This document shows, piece by piece, positions 1-7,523 of a stretch of 64,000 nt of DNA (positions are counted from its first letter, which is position 1; each line of letters opens with the position of its first letter). The stretch is from positions 1 through 64,000 of the forward strand of contig NZ_JABSNP010000023.1 of NCBI RefSeq assembly GCF_013294115.1. Direction: 5' to 3'. The translations under genes and the position numbers were made by a program. The notes under the pieces are model-generated. The model was not told the DNA's origin. It did no database searches and saw nothing but the letters and a program-made list of their open reading frames with translations. The DNA is from Hymenobacter caeli (lineage in GTDB: Bacteria > Bacteroidota > Bacteroidia > Cytophagales > Hymenobacteraceae).

Positions 1-215
1 TTACGCCGTTTATCCGGCGTCTTCTTGGTCTTTTCTGCACTCATGACTCAGGAAATATACGTCCTGCTTCTGTGCGCCTTGACTAGACCACCTCATTTGT
101 CATAAACAACATCAACAAGTCACTCTACAAAATAGAAGACACAGTTGCGCAACAAGACTATAACACTACCAAACCTAAAATATTTGAAGCGGTTAAACTC
201 CCGGCGTATCTTAAC

Positions 216-1439
216 TTGAGTTTACCAACGGGACCTGGTAATAACCCCGCACTGGCGGCTTCCCCTAAGCAAAGTATCCCTTCCTTAAAGGATGAGATTG
301 ACACCCGATTGGCGACGATAGCGAATGCCTTAGTTGTTTTTAACGAAGCGGCCGAGCTTGACAATACCATCACTAACGGCCTTAACAGCTGCAACACGGC
401 TTATTCCACTATTGAGGCCCACGTTGTATCAGCAGCTGATGCCTTTTTACATCAGTCACTTGCTCCGCGAACGGCTCAAAGCGCAGCCATCTACAGTCGG
501 ATTCAAACCGCTTACCGCGGTGCAACCGGCGCCGGGCACGCGTTAGAAGGTTTTTTGCCGAATTACCTCTACACCATTGACTTGGAAATGGAATCAAACA
601 AGGATGTCATCTCCGAATGGGACAAACATCCCTTACCTACCAGCGCCCCTTCCTATAACCGCCGTTCCTTGGCTTATCAGGCAGCGAAAGCTGAGAACAT
701 CGCCTACTCCAACTATAAAGAAACGATTAAGGCCCAAGTTGCTAAAGCGCAGGCAGTGGTCACGGAAATGAAAAAATTTAACGATGACAATAAAACGCAG
801 GCCTTGGTGGATAAATACAACCAAGTGAATGCGTCAAATTTCACCTTCATTAGCGACGAAGTGAAAGTGAAGTCGGATGAGATTAAATTTGACATAAAAA
901 TTTCGGCGTTGAAGCAACTGCCGTGCGATATCCCCTCCAAATTCAGCATATCAGAAACGTACAAGACTAGCGGCGGCTGGAAGGTAGATTTTAGTACCGG
1001 CGTTTTTGTCAACAGCGGTCACCACGATTTTCTGGGACAGGAATTCCAATACGTCCCCAACCCAACGGACGACACTAAGGTGGTCATCAAAGAAAAAGAT
1101 GGAGGCCAGCGCGTTTTACTCTTGGTCGGCGCACTCGCACACTTCTATTACCGAACCGGTCGATTTGCAAACGTTGCCCTTAGCCCTGGACTAAGCACAA
1201 CGACAGCGCTCGACGGCTTAAACTTTCACCTAGGGGACTCCTTGCTTTTAGGAACCAAAAACAGGGTAATCCTAACGGGTGGGGTGACGTTTAGGGAGGT
1301 AAAAATTCTGGATAAGGGCTACCATACTGACCAAGAATATGTAAAGAAGTCCTTGCCCGAGAGCGTCCCCACCATAAAGGTATTTCCGATAGCCGGCGCC
1401 TTTGCTAGCATTACCTATAACCTTACCGCATTTAAATAA
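216..1439 (+). CDS. Hypothetical protein with barrel-like C-terminus; 5' end uncertain
   Basis: I do not recognise this family. From the TTG at 216 it gives 407 residues. The first half is helical and polar (about residues 1-210). The second half has alternating hydrophobic strands and ends in aromatic/Thr-rich segments, as outer-membrane or adhesin-like beta proteins do. The frame stays open and coding-like upstream to about position 87 (it reads ...KSLYKIEDTV... before the TTG) without an ATG. A signal-peptide-like start exists in another frame (ATG at 43, MTQEIYVLLLCAL...). So the true start is either lost by a frameshift around 87-103 or is non-ATG. No terminator is visible after the stop. 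The product is unknown and the coding status is fairly secure from length and codon use. Confidence 0.6.
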   Translation: MSLPTGPGNNPALAASPKQSIPSLKDEIDTRLATIANALVVFNEAAELDNTITNGLNSCNTAYSTIEAHVVSAADAFLHQSLAPRTAQSAAIYSRIQTAYRGATGAGHALEGFLPNYLYTIDLEMESNKDVISEWDKHPLPTSAPSYNRRSLAYQAAKAENIAYSNYKETIKAQVAKAQAVVTEMKKFNDDNKTQALVDKYNQVNASNFTFISDEVKVKSDEIKFDIKISALKQLPCDIPSKFSISETYKTSGGWKVDFSTGVFVNSGHHDFLGQEFQYVPNPTDDTKVVIKEKDGGQRVLLLVGALAHFYYRTGRFANVALSPGLSTTTALDGLNFHLGDSLLLGTKNRVILTGGVTFREVKILDKGYHTDQEYVKKSLPESVPTIKVFPIAGAFASITYNLTAFK

Positions 1440-1543
1440 CCGCCCCAGCGGCTGCGTTACGGGACAAAGACGTTTGTTTGCACGGGTGACTGGGGCCGAA
1501 AGAAAATTAATGCTTCAGGCCGCTACTAGACCGTGTGGGTAGA

Positions 1544-1667
1544 GGAGAGCATCAAAAAGTGTGGGGCAGTGTGGGCAATGAACGATTGGCCAAGTTCTTA
1601 ATGATAATGGTCAAGGTACCACGGAAGGCAATCTGATTTGGCTGCCCCACACTCTTTGATGCTCTCC
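1544..1667. repeat. 124-bp MITE-like element with 26-bp terminal inverted repeats
   Basis: The ends at 1544-1569 and 1642-1667 are inverted copies of each other over 26 bp with one mismatch. Both outer ends read GGAGAGCATCAAA and both inner parts read GTGTGGGGCAG. The 72-bp centre has no ORF. An isolated pair of IS-length inverted repeats with no transposase is the usual form of a non-autonomous miniature element. The end sequence is loosely IS256-like (a GAGAGC..GTGTG pattern), which is a guess. I see no convincing target-site duplication. A long-stem transcriptional structure is the alternative. Confidence 0.55.
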
Positions 1668-1755
1668 AATAGTCTTCCAGCACTTCGCCGGGGGCCAAAT
1701 CAGGCATGGGTCAGGCAGTTAGTGGGTGCCCTTGCGGGCTCCCTGGTGAGAAATA

Positions 1756-2139
1756 TTAAGCCGCCAGGGCTACCTGGCTGCCGAAGACGCAGTTACCGCG
1801 CAGGCTCACCGACCGGCCCCGCCGCTTCACCGGCTGCTGGGGCTCAACCACCAGCCCCAGAAACCCCGCCGCGTGGCAGTAAGCCGCCACGGTAGCCGGC
1901 TCGGGCTGGCCGGCCCGGTTCACGCACACGGTAGAGCCCAGCGCCGGCACCGCGCCCTGGCCCGACCAATGCAGCCCGCCCGGCAGCGCCGTCAGACGGG
2001 GCACGGCGGCAAACTCAGGCGTTGGGGCAACCAATTGCTGCGCCGCGTCTTGGCGGGCTTCGGCTTTGGCAGCGGCAGCCGCCCGCAGGCGAGCCAAACG
2101 AGCGGCGGGAATACGACGGGCGGGGCGGAGCGTTTGCAT
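1756..2139 (-). CDS. Hypothetical basic small protein
   Basis: A 127-residue product starts at an ATG behind an AT-rich leftward promoter region, the same arrangement as the backbone genes further right. The first 40 residues are Arg/Ala-rich and helical. The middle reads like a compact beta domain (TVCVNRAGQPEPATVAAYC). I do not recognise a family. The gene is accepted because its frame is free of stops on the GC-rich coding strand and the upstream spacer is sharply AT-rich. It may be a small plasmid-maintenance protein, but nothing proves this. Confidence 0.5.
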   Translation of the reverse strand: MQTLRPARRIPAARLARLRAAAAAKAEARQDAAQQLVAPTPEFAAVPRLTALPGGLHWSGQGAVPALGSTVCVNRAGQPEPATVAAYCHAAGFLGLVVEPQQPVKRRGRSVSLRGNCVFGSQVALAA

Positions 2140-2719
2140 GAGAATTATTTAGTTTATTGTGTTGGTATTCAGCATCCTTAATGTCTATAATTTAAACCAA
2201 TTACGAGCTTTATTAGTTGCATTTTTTGCAAGTTAAATAACATAAAATGCAAGTATATTTCACCCGTTACTACTCAATGAATCCGCATTTTTTGCCCTAC
2301 TGCCCCTGGTTGCTGCGCGAGCGGCGGGGGCGGCTCCTTTTCGGAGTGGCCCCCGCCGCCCGTCTACTCACTCGGGTGGCAATGCCCCAGCTGGTCGGGG
2401 CCGGCAACGAAGGCGTGCCGCAGTGCCGGAACCGATGGGGTGGGGCAGTGGGCCGGCAGCCGAGCGCAGCGGAAAAACACCCCTCGAATGGCCCTGGCCT
2501 TTTCGGCCGGGGTGGTTCGAGCGCCGCTTTTTGGCGGGGCCTAAGCCGGCGGGTGGGCTGGGGAGCGGTGCGGCACGCCAAGCGAGCGAGCCCACCCGTG
2601 GGCGTGGCCGGCGGAGGAAGCCGAGCGCAGCGGACCAGCACAGCTCCAGCCCACGGCTGGAAGCCTGTTTTTGCGTTTCCCGGATTCTCTTCACCTTTGC
2701 CAACCACTCGCACACCCTC
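2140..2719. other. Gene-free spacer with leftward promoter region and a backbone repeat
   Basis: The first ~130 bp are AT-rich and probably carry the leftward promoter of the 1756-2139 gene. The segment 2281-2312 (TTTGCCCTACTGCCCCTGGTTG and the T-run before it) closely matches 8641-8670, upstream of the ArdC-like gene. The rest is GC-rich, contains two copies of GCCGAGCGCAGCGG (about 2459 and 2621), and leads into the nuclease gene. ORFs here in several frames have no start signal or recognisable product. Confidence 0.5.
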
Positions 2720-3487
2720 ATGCTTGACATCGCCCTGTACGCGACGCTAGTCGATGCCATTGCCAACTTTGACAGCGTGCGCCGGCGGCAACGCCAGCAG
2801 TGCTTGGCCGGGCTGATTCCGGCCATTACCCAGCACGCCGCTACCAGCCGGGAGCGTAATCGACTGGAAAGCGGTAACCTGAATGTGTTTCAGTTTTTCA
2901 GCCCTGGCGAAACGACACACAGCCGTCTACTCGCCTACTTTCTGGACCCTCGGGCGCAGCATGGCCAGGGCACGCTGTTTCTGGCGGAGTTTCTACTGCT
3001 GCTGGGCATCGATGCGCCCGGCGGGACCGCGCACGACTGGGCAGTAACGGCAGAAACCGGCCGGGTAGATGTGCTCATCCGCCGTGCCCACCCGCACACC
3101 GTCGTGGTCATCGAAAACAAATCAAACTACGCCATCGACCAGCCCAATCAGCTGTACCGCTACTGGCATCAGGAAATTTACCTCAAGCAAGAGGCCCAGC
3201 ATCGGCCGGCGGCCGAGATTGAGCGCCCGCCCAAGAGCCATTACCGGCTTGTCTACCTCAGTCCGGCAGGCTGGAAACAGCCCGACGCCCAATCGCTGCG
3301 CCGGCCGGAGGAATGGGCCGAGTGGGGAGCGCACCTACCGCTCGTCGTTCCCATGGAAACGGAACAGCACCTGTTCCGCAGTTTTGTGGTGCAATGGCTG
3401 GAAAACGCAATCGTGCGGCTCCCGGCGGGTAACCACCGCCTACGCGAGTTCACCCGGCAATACATTCAATTCTGGCAAGCCCGCTAA
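2720..3487 (+). CDS. PD-(D/E)XK nuclease family protein (PDDEXK_4-like)
   Basis: The product is 255 residues from the ATG at 2720. The open frame runs further upstream, but that part is GC-rich, low-complexity and unlikely to be translated. The nuclease core is visible: an N-terminal helical part ending FFSPGETTHSRLLAYFLDP, then GRVDVLI (Asp), VVVIENKSN (Glu-x-Lys) and the helix DQPNQLYRYW. This order (E, D, ExK, Q-containing helix) is the PDDEXK_4 pattern found in many uncharacterised prokaryotic nucleases, several of them in defence loci. The next gene follows 9 bp later, so the two probably work together. The nuclease fold is well supported; target and role are unknown. Confidence 0.78.
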   Translation: MLDIALYATLVDAIANFDSVRRRQRQQCLAGLIPAITQHAATSRERNRLESGNLNVFQFFSPGETTHSRLLAYFLDPRAQHGQGTLFLAEFLLLLGIDAPGGTAHDWAVTAETGRVDVLIRRAHPHTVVVIENKSNYAIDQPNQLYRYWHQEIYLKQEAQHRPAAEIERPPKSHYRLVYLSPAGWKQPDAQSLRRPEEWAEWGAHLPLVVPMETEQHLFRSFVVQWLENAIVRLPAGNHRLREFTRQYIQFWQAR

Positions 3488-3496
3488 CCTACTTTC

Positions 3497-4105
3497 ATGG
3501 AAACCGAGGAAATAAACCAAGCCCTGCAACTGTTCGACACGCCCGAAAAATGGGCTGCGTTCCTTACGCTGAGCCGGCAAGCCGACAACCTGAAGCGGGC
3601 CATGACCCGCACGGCTGTGTCGCGGGCTAACAGTTATTTCCATCAGGAACACACCGCACCAGGCTGGTCTTTCAAACAGTTTGGCCCCGATGAGTTTACT
3701 ATGGTTTGGTATCTGACCGCTTTTGGAGAATACTCCATCTGCCTGGTTTTATCGTGGAGCGGGGTTTTTGTATTAGAAGTCCGTGGCAATAATCTCAACG
3801 ATATAGAGGCAACCATCCAATTCCTCAAAGGCTCTGAATTCAGCGCCCTAATGACCTGTTTCGAGCGCATTGATGAGTGGTGGGAGGGCCGTTTTATGGG
3901 CAAGGAGAAATTCAACTTCCGCTTTGGCACCGCTTCCGATACGCGCTTTGGCCCCTTCCGCCTGGCGTGGTACGCCCACTTCGAAACCGAGAAGTTACTC
4001 GACCAGATAGCCGCCAAAGTAGCCCGCTTCCAAACCCCGGAAATGACCGCGCTATTAACGGAATTGAACGAGTTGACCCGCAACCCGGACTTAGCTCGCC
4101 GATAA
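3497..4105 (+). CDS. Hypothetical partner of the PD-(D/E)XK nuclease
   Basis: This 202-residue protein has no family I can name. It is mixed alpha/beta with a central strand-rich part (EYSICLVLSWSGVFVLEV), a Trp-rich IDEWWEGRF segment and a helical C-terminus. Its ATG lies 9 bp after the nuclease stop, so co-translation is likely. It could be an immunity, specificity or structural partner. The 3' end overlaps the convergent DUF932 gene by 15 bp, which leaves no room for a terminator. Confidence 0.65.
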   Translation: METEEINQALQLFDTPEKWAAFLTLSRQADNLKRAMTRTAVSRANSYFHQEHTAPGWSFKQFGPDEFTMVWYLTAFGEYSICLVLSWSGVFVLEVRGNNLNDIEATIQFLKGSEFSALMTCFERIDEWWEGRFMGKEKFNFRFGTASDTRFGPFRLAWYAHFETEKLLDQIAAKVARFQTPEMTALLTELNELTRNPDLARR

Positions 4106-5092
4106 AGTAGCCAGGTGGTGAAACGCCGTCTCATCCAGCCGGTACCGGTCGTTGATAGTCAGCGAGCTGCGGCTGTTGAACAGCGCATAATTGACCGCAT
4201 TGTAGGCCAGCCACAGGTTGGCGGGCGTTTCCAGCTCGCGCTCCTCCTTGCGCAGCCGCTCCAGTGCCGTGCGGGCCAGCATCTTAGGCAGCCCCACCTC
4301 GGCAATAACTTTCGCCGCATCGTCCGGCGCAGCCACCTGCGCCATTTGGCGATAAACCTCAACCGTCAGCGAGCTGCTTTGCTGGCTGAACGCCTGGAAG
4401 ACACTGAGCAGATGCTCCTCAAACCAGGCAAGGTTCAACCCTTTGTGCGCGAACTTCTTCTGCACCAGAATTTCGCTTTCGCTGACCAATAGATTCTCCA
4501 CCATTTCCGCCGGCTTGACAATCTTCGCATCCTTGTACTTCTTGGGCTTGCCGTTGGCCAGCCAGCGCAGGTACTCATCCAGCGTCAGGTAGTCATCGGC
4601 CCAGCCCATCAGCCCGTTTTCGCAAATCAGTCGGTAGTAGCTCACCCGCATCCGGGTGCCAGTGTGCTCGCGCAAAGCCGTTCCCTGGAGCGTAAACGGG
4701 GTTTTGCCGGTGTAGGAATTGTTAATTATCATCGTCTTGTATAGCCGGTCGGCGTGGCCGGGCTTGCTGACAATGTTGATTTCGTCGGGCAAAATCAGGT
4801 TGATGGAAAACTCGCCCCGGTCTGTGAAGCGCACATTCATCTCGTGCTTGGGAAAGCTCTGCTCCGCCAGCCGGCGAATAAGGGCGTTGGGCACCAGACT
4901 GTAATCTTCACTCTGCAAGGCAAAAATGCTTTTTTGGCCTTCCTTCATCTCGCCCACAATGGCCCGCTGCCGGTCAGCCGGCAGCAACTGATAATCCGCT
5001 GGCAGCAAGTCAGCAAGCTTTACAGCTTCTACTGGAAAGCAAATGGCGTCCCACTTGGTGGCCCGGTCGAGAGAGATACTTTGCTGGCTCAT
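4091..5092 (-). CDS. DUF932 domain protein
   Basis: The 333-residue product matches the phage/plasmid DUF932 family in length and layout. There is an N-terminal region with a VRFTDRGEFSINLILPDEINIV strand block, the diagnostic middle block (LRVSYYRLICENGLMG type, here MRVSYYRLICENGLMGW), and a helical C-terminus with an NLWLAYNAVNYALFNS segment. The function of DUF932 proteins is not settled; they are typical of plasmids, phages and integrative elements, often near antirestriction genes, as here. The gene is preceded by a recognisable TTG-N19-TAnnTTT promoter (see 5093-5197). Confidence 0.8.
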   Translation of the reverse strand: MSQQSISLDRATKWDAICFPVEAVKLADLLPADYQLLPADRQRAIVGEMKEGQKSIFALQSEDYSLVPNALIRRLAEQSFPKHEMNVRFTDRGEFSINLILPDEINIVSKPGHADRLYKTMIINNSYTGKTPFTLQGTALREHTGTRMRVSYYRLICENGLMGWADDYLTLDEYLRWLANGKPKKYKDAKIVKPAEMVENLLVSESEILVQKKFAHKGLNLAWFEEHLLSVFQAFSQQSSSLTVEVYRQMAQVAAPDDAAKVIAEVGLPKMLARTALERLRKEERELETPANLWLAYNAVNYALFNSRSSLTINDRYRLDETAFHHLATLSAS

Positions 5093-5197
5093 AAGGATAA
5101 AACTAAGGTTTAGACAACTAAGGTAGGAATTAAAAACGATTGTAAAAACTAAATGGTGTTTTTACAATTGCAAAAATAAGATTGTTTAATAACAATC
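5093..5197 (-). promoter_or_regulatory. Promoter/operator of the DUF932 gene with two inverted repeats
   Basis: On the minus strand, TTTTTG is followed after 19 bp by TAGTTTTT, which fits the Bacteroidetes -33/-7 consensus. An 11-bp inverted repeat (5139-5149 with 5158-5168, ATTGTAAAAAC/GTTTTTACAAT) spans the promoter. A second one, GATTGTT-TAAT-AACAATC at 5180-5197, lies just upstream across the stop codon of the preceding gene. The block 5159-5185 recurs with one mismatch at 7452-7478 upstream of another backbone gene, so both are probably bound by the same regulator. Confidence 0.6.
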
Positions 5198-5473
5198 GGA
5201 ATTATAATATTGCCCAACCGAACGGCGGATTTGAGCTTCCTCGGCTGCCAACTGCTTCTCTTCCCAAGCAGCGCATTCCTGTACAACTAGCTGCTGCCAG
5301 CGCAGCAGCCGGGCCACATCTAGGCACTGGCGGAGCAACGGCTCGGCAACGTACCGACGCTCGGAGGCAATAGCCGGATGGTCCAGAAGGCTCGATAGCT
5401 CGGCACGCAGGGCCGCCACTGGGCAACTGGGGAGGGTAGGGGCAAGGTTTGGGCGAGGGGCAACGCGGGACAT
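5186..5473 (-). CDS. Hypothetical small helical protein
   Basis: A 95-residue product with no family I recognise. After a Pro-rich first 17 residues it is almost entirely helical (VAALRAELSSLLDH..., LLRQCLDVARLLRWQQLV, EEKQLAAEEAQIRRS). It lies 87 bp downstream of the DUF3846-like gene on the same strand and is probably in its transcript. It ends inside the palindrome that precedes the DUF932 promoter. Confidence 0.5.
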   Translation of the reverse strand: MSRVAPRPNLAPTLPSCPVAALRAELSSLLDHPAIASERRYVAEPLLRQCLDVARLLRWQQLVVQECAAWEEKQLAAEEAQIRRSVGQYYNSDCY

Positions 5474-5560
5474 AACAGCGACTTAAATGGAGGAGGATAA
5501 GCTCAGCCAAGCGGCCGGTTGTAGGGGCGGCGTCCTGTCGGAACCGCCCCTGCTCAGGCG

Positions 5561-6151
5561 CTACCTCATCATATTGGACTTCATCAGCAGCACCGGCCCG
5601 GCTACCACGTCGACGGGCGCGTACCGGTCGAGCGGATAGGTTTCGTACCACAGGGCGGTGGCCAGCGGGTTGATGGGGCGCTGGTTGTGTTTGCCCTCAT
5701 CGTCAAATACCATGATGTAGCCTTCGTAAGGCCCGTGCTGGGGGCAATGCACATCCACATACTCCGCCTCCAGTGCCGCGTAGAGCTGCGGCAGCTTGAA
5801 GCTATTGCGGCCCTTGTCAGGACGGATTTCCCGCACGCTGCTATCTATCCCCAGCAGCGTGGCGGCTCCCTCGGCGGGCAGCATCCGCGCGCGCTGGCTT
5901 TGGAAAAAATCAGCCAGGGCCTGCCGGGTAGGGTATTGCTCATCGGCCAGCTGGTAGGGGCCGGCATCATAGGCAGTGGTTACGAAGCGCTTGCCCGTGG
6001 TGCCGCACAGCGCCACGATACGGGCCGGTCCGGCGGGCGAGGCTTGTAAAAAGAGGCGGGGCGGTAGCGGGGAATTGGCGGCGGGCGACTGTACCAGTTC
6101 CGTCGTATGCAGGCTGAACAGCAGCGGCTCCTGTTGAATGATATTTTCCAT
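5561..6151 (-). CDS. DUF3846-like plasmid/phage protein
   Basis: A 196-residue product. The C-terminal ~90 residues fit the DUF3846 pattern: SFKLPQLYAALEAEYVDVHC, then MVFDDEGKHNQRPINPLATALW (the conserved acidic-Glu-Gly...N..AT signature), then DVVAGPVLLM. The N-terminal ~95 residues are not recognisable. DUF3846 proteins are small accessory proteins of phages and conjugative elements with no established activity. Its promoter region has the same two blocks at the same distances as the ArdC-like gene, so the two are probably co-regulated. Confidence 0.62.
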   Translation of the reverse strand: MENIIQQEPLLFSLHTTELVQSPAANSPLPPRLFLQASPAGPARIVALCGTTGKRFVTTAYDAGPYQLADEQYPTRQALADFFQSQRARMLPAEGAATLLGIDSSVREIRPDKGRNSFKLPQLYAALEAEYVDVHCPQHGPYEGYIMVFDDEGKHNQRPINPLATALWYETYPLDRYAPVDVVAGPVLLMKSNMMR

Positions 6152-6186
6152 AGTACAGAGCTGGTTTATTGATGGTTGCTTCTATA

Positions 6187-6255
6187 TATTATACGTTTCG
6201 GGGGCTTTTTATGTTCACTTTTTGAGCCAATTTTTATATCTTTTTGCTCTTTATT
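6187..6255 (-). promoter_or_regulatory. Duplicated promoter block upstream of the DUF3846-like gene
   Basis: On the minus strand a 21-bp block AATAAAGAGCAAAAAGATATA (forward 6235-6255) is followed by CGTATAATA (forward 6187-6195), whose near end is 36 bp from the start codon at 6151. The same two blocks occur upstream of the gene starting at 8525 at nearly identical distances (36 bp and 84 bp). CGTATAATA is the likely -10/-7 element and the distal block a regulator site or upstream element. Confidence 0.55.
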
Positions 6256-6297
6256 AAGAGCCTTATTTTTCCCATCGCCCCTGACTCACGACTTCAC

Positions 6298-6336
6298 AAA
6301 AAAGGGCCGTTGCCCTGGTTGGCAACGGCCCTTTTT
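6298..6336 (-). terminator. Rho-independent terminator after the 6368-8525 gene set
   Basis: A near-perfect hairpin, AAAAAGGGCCGTTGCC and its complement around a 6-nt loop, is flanked by A- and T-runs, so it can act in both directions. It lies 32 bp past the stop of the leftward gene 6368-6751 and separates it from the DUF3846-like gene's promoter. Confidence 0.8.
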
Positions 6337-6367
6337 ACGGCTCTTCACTTCTTCAGAATTCCGATAC

Positions 6368-6751
6368 TCACCCAGGCAGGGCCAGGCGGCGGTGGGGGTT
6401 GCGGCTGGTGTTCGCGGCTCCCTCGCGCGGCGGCCGGGGCTCAAACCAATCGCGGTAGGCCGTTGTCAGTCGGTCGGCAACGATGGCCAGGCGCTCCGGG
6501 TCGCCGGGTCGCTTCACCCAGATATGGGCACTACCGCAGCCTACTTCGTAAGCGGGGCCCAACAGCTTTTTCACTGCCCCCGCCAGCTCGCGCAAATCCT
6601 GGGTGTGGGGGTGGGCCAGCACGTGCCGGCGGACCTGGGCCAGACACCGTTTTTCGGCGGCGTTGGCAGGGGGCTGCTCAATGGCCAAGTACGCTTGCTG
6701 GGCAGGGAATGCTTCCGGCAGCGCCGTTTTGGGAAGGGTAGGCATGGGCAA
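6368..6751 (-). CDS. Hypothetical protein
   Basis: A 127-residue product with no recognised family. Residues ~15-75 are helical (AAEKRCLAQVRRHVLAHP, DLRELAGAVKKLLG). A small alpha/beta part follows (YEVGCGSAHIWVKRPGDPERLAIVADRL) and the tail is basic. It is the last gene of a leftward run that ends at a strong terminator, 24 bp behind the gene at 6776-7105, so it is probably co-transcribed. The SAHIWVK strand resembles small nucleic-acid-interacting domains, but this is not evidence of function. Confidence 0.55.
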   Translation of the reverse strand: MPMPTLPKTALPEAFPAQQAYLAIEQPPANAAEKRCLAQVRRHVLAHPHTQDLRELAGAVKKLLGPAYEVGCGSAHIWVKRPGDPERLAIVADRLTTAYRDWFEPRPPREGAANTSRNPHRRLALPG

Positions 6752-6775
6752 TTAATCAGCAGTGAATCAGAAGTG

Positions 6776-7105
6776 TTATCTAGCATTCAGGTATTTTATC
6801 TCGCGAAAACCGGCCAGTAGCCGGGCCGTGGCAAAAGCCGGCGCAAAGACGCCGCGCTGGTAGTCAGCGTGCAGCTGGCCCACGTTGCGGAATTCGTACT
6901 CCAAGCCCGTGTGACCTACGGTCCGCAGAAACTGGTCGGCCTCCTCGGCACTGAAGCCGCTCAGGTCCCGGCCGTCGCTGAGCAGCAGCTGCACGCCGGG
7001 GCGCTCACCGCGGCCGCGCTCATAGACGGCGTATATCAGGCCCACGGCCTGCTCGCGGGGGTACAGCACGGCTTCGCCGACGGTTAAATCTGGGGAAGTT
7101 GTCAT
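6776..7105 (-). CDS. Hypothetical protein
   Basis: A 109-residue product. Its N-terminal 50 residues form a beta-rich block (VGEAVLYPREQAVGLIYAVYERG...VQLLLSDGRDLSGF) that resembles an SH3-like or KOW-like barrel. A helix and a short tail follow. No family is recognised. It sits between two small unknown genes with 21-24 bp gaps, consistent with one backbone operon. Confidence 0.55.
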   Translation of the reverse strand: MTTSPDLTVGEAVLYPREQAVGLIYAVYERGRGERPGVQLLLSDGRDLSGFSAEEADQFLRTVGHTGLEYEFRNVGQLHADYQRGVFAPAFATARLLAGFREIKYLNAR

Positions 7106-7126
7106 AAAATTTGGCTAGGGTGTTGG

Positions 7127-7417
7127 CTAAATCAAAAGAAGTACAAACTGGCCGCCGTGGTCCTCGCGGGTGGTGCGGACGGCCTCGCGGGCGATGGGAC
7201 GCAGGGATTTTACCAGCGCTTCGAGCACCTGGAAATCCTCTGGCATATCGATGAGCAGCGCTAGCCGGGCGGCTACTTCAGCGGTCAGCCCTTCGGTATT
7301 TAGGCCGTAACCGCGCTGCTGCATATCCGCTTCCACATCGGTGAGGGCATTGGCCACGCCCGCCCGGTACGAGTTCCAGTCGCTATCCCCAAACACGGGC
7401 GCATCAGATGCTTTCAT
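7127..7417 (-). CDS. Hypothetical small acidic protein
   Basis: The frame opens at an ATG at 7450, but the promoter-like TTG-N19-A/TAAAAAAA at 7434-7466 would start transcription inside that extension. The ATG at 7417 (MKASDAPVFGDSDW...) is therefore chosen, giving 96 residues. The product is helical (SYRAGVANALTDVEADM, LTAEVAARLALLIDMPEDF, VLEALVKSLRPIAREAVRT) with no family I can name. It is the first gene of a leftward group of three small unknowns. Confidence 0.5.
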   Translation of the reverse strand: MKASDAPVFGDSDWNSYRAGVANALTDVEADMQQRGYGLNTEGLTAEVAARLALLIDMPEDFQVLEALVKSLRPIAREAVRTTREDHGGQFVLLLI

Positions 7418-7433
7418 TGCCGAGATTTTGAGC

Positions 7434-7478
7434 GGTTTTTTTATTATCATATTTTTACAATTGCAAAAAGAAGATTGT
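7434..7478 (-). promoter_or_regulatory. Promoter sharing a 27-bp block with the DUF932 promoter
   Basis: The block 7452-7478 matches 5159-5185 at 26 of 27 positions, including the TTTTTACAATTGCAAAAA core. Read leftward it supplies TTTTTG as the -33 element, with an A/T-rich -7 19 bp on. The placement decides the start codon of the downstream gene. Confidence 0.55.
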
Positions 7479-7523
7479 CAAAAGCAAATCGGGAGTAGCA
7501 TTTTACTACTCCCAATTTATTGC

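Noticed and set aside
1..44. 14-codon minus-strand ORF at the window start (MSAEKTKKTPDKRR)
   Set aside because: Too short, no context to judge; possibly a leader or chance.
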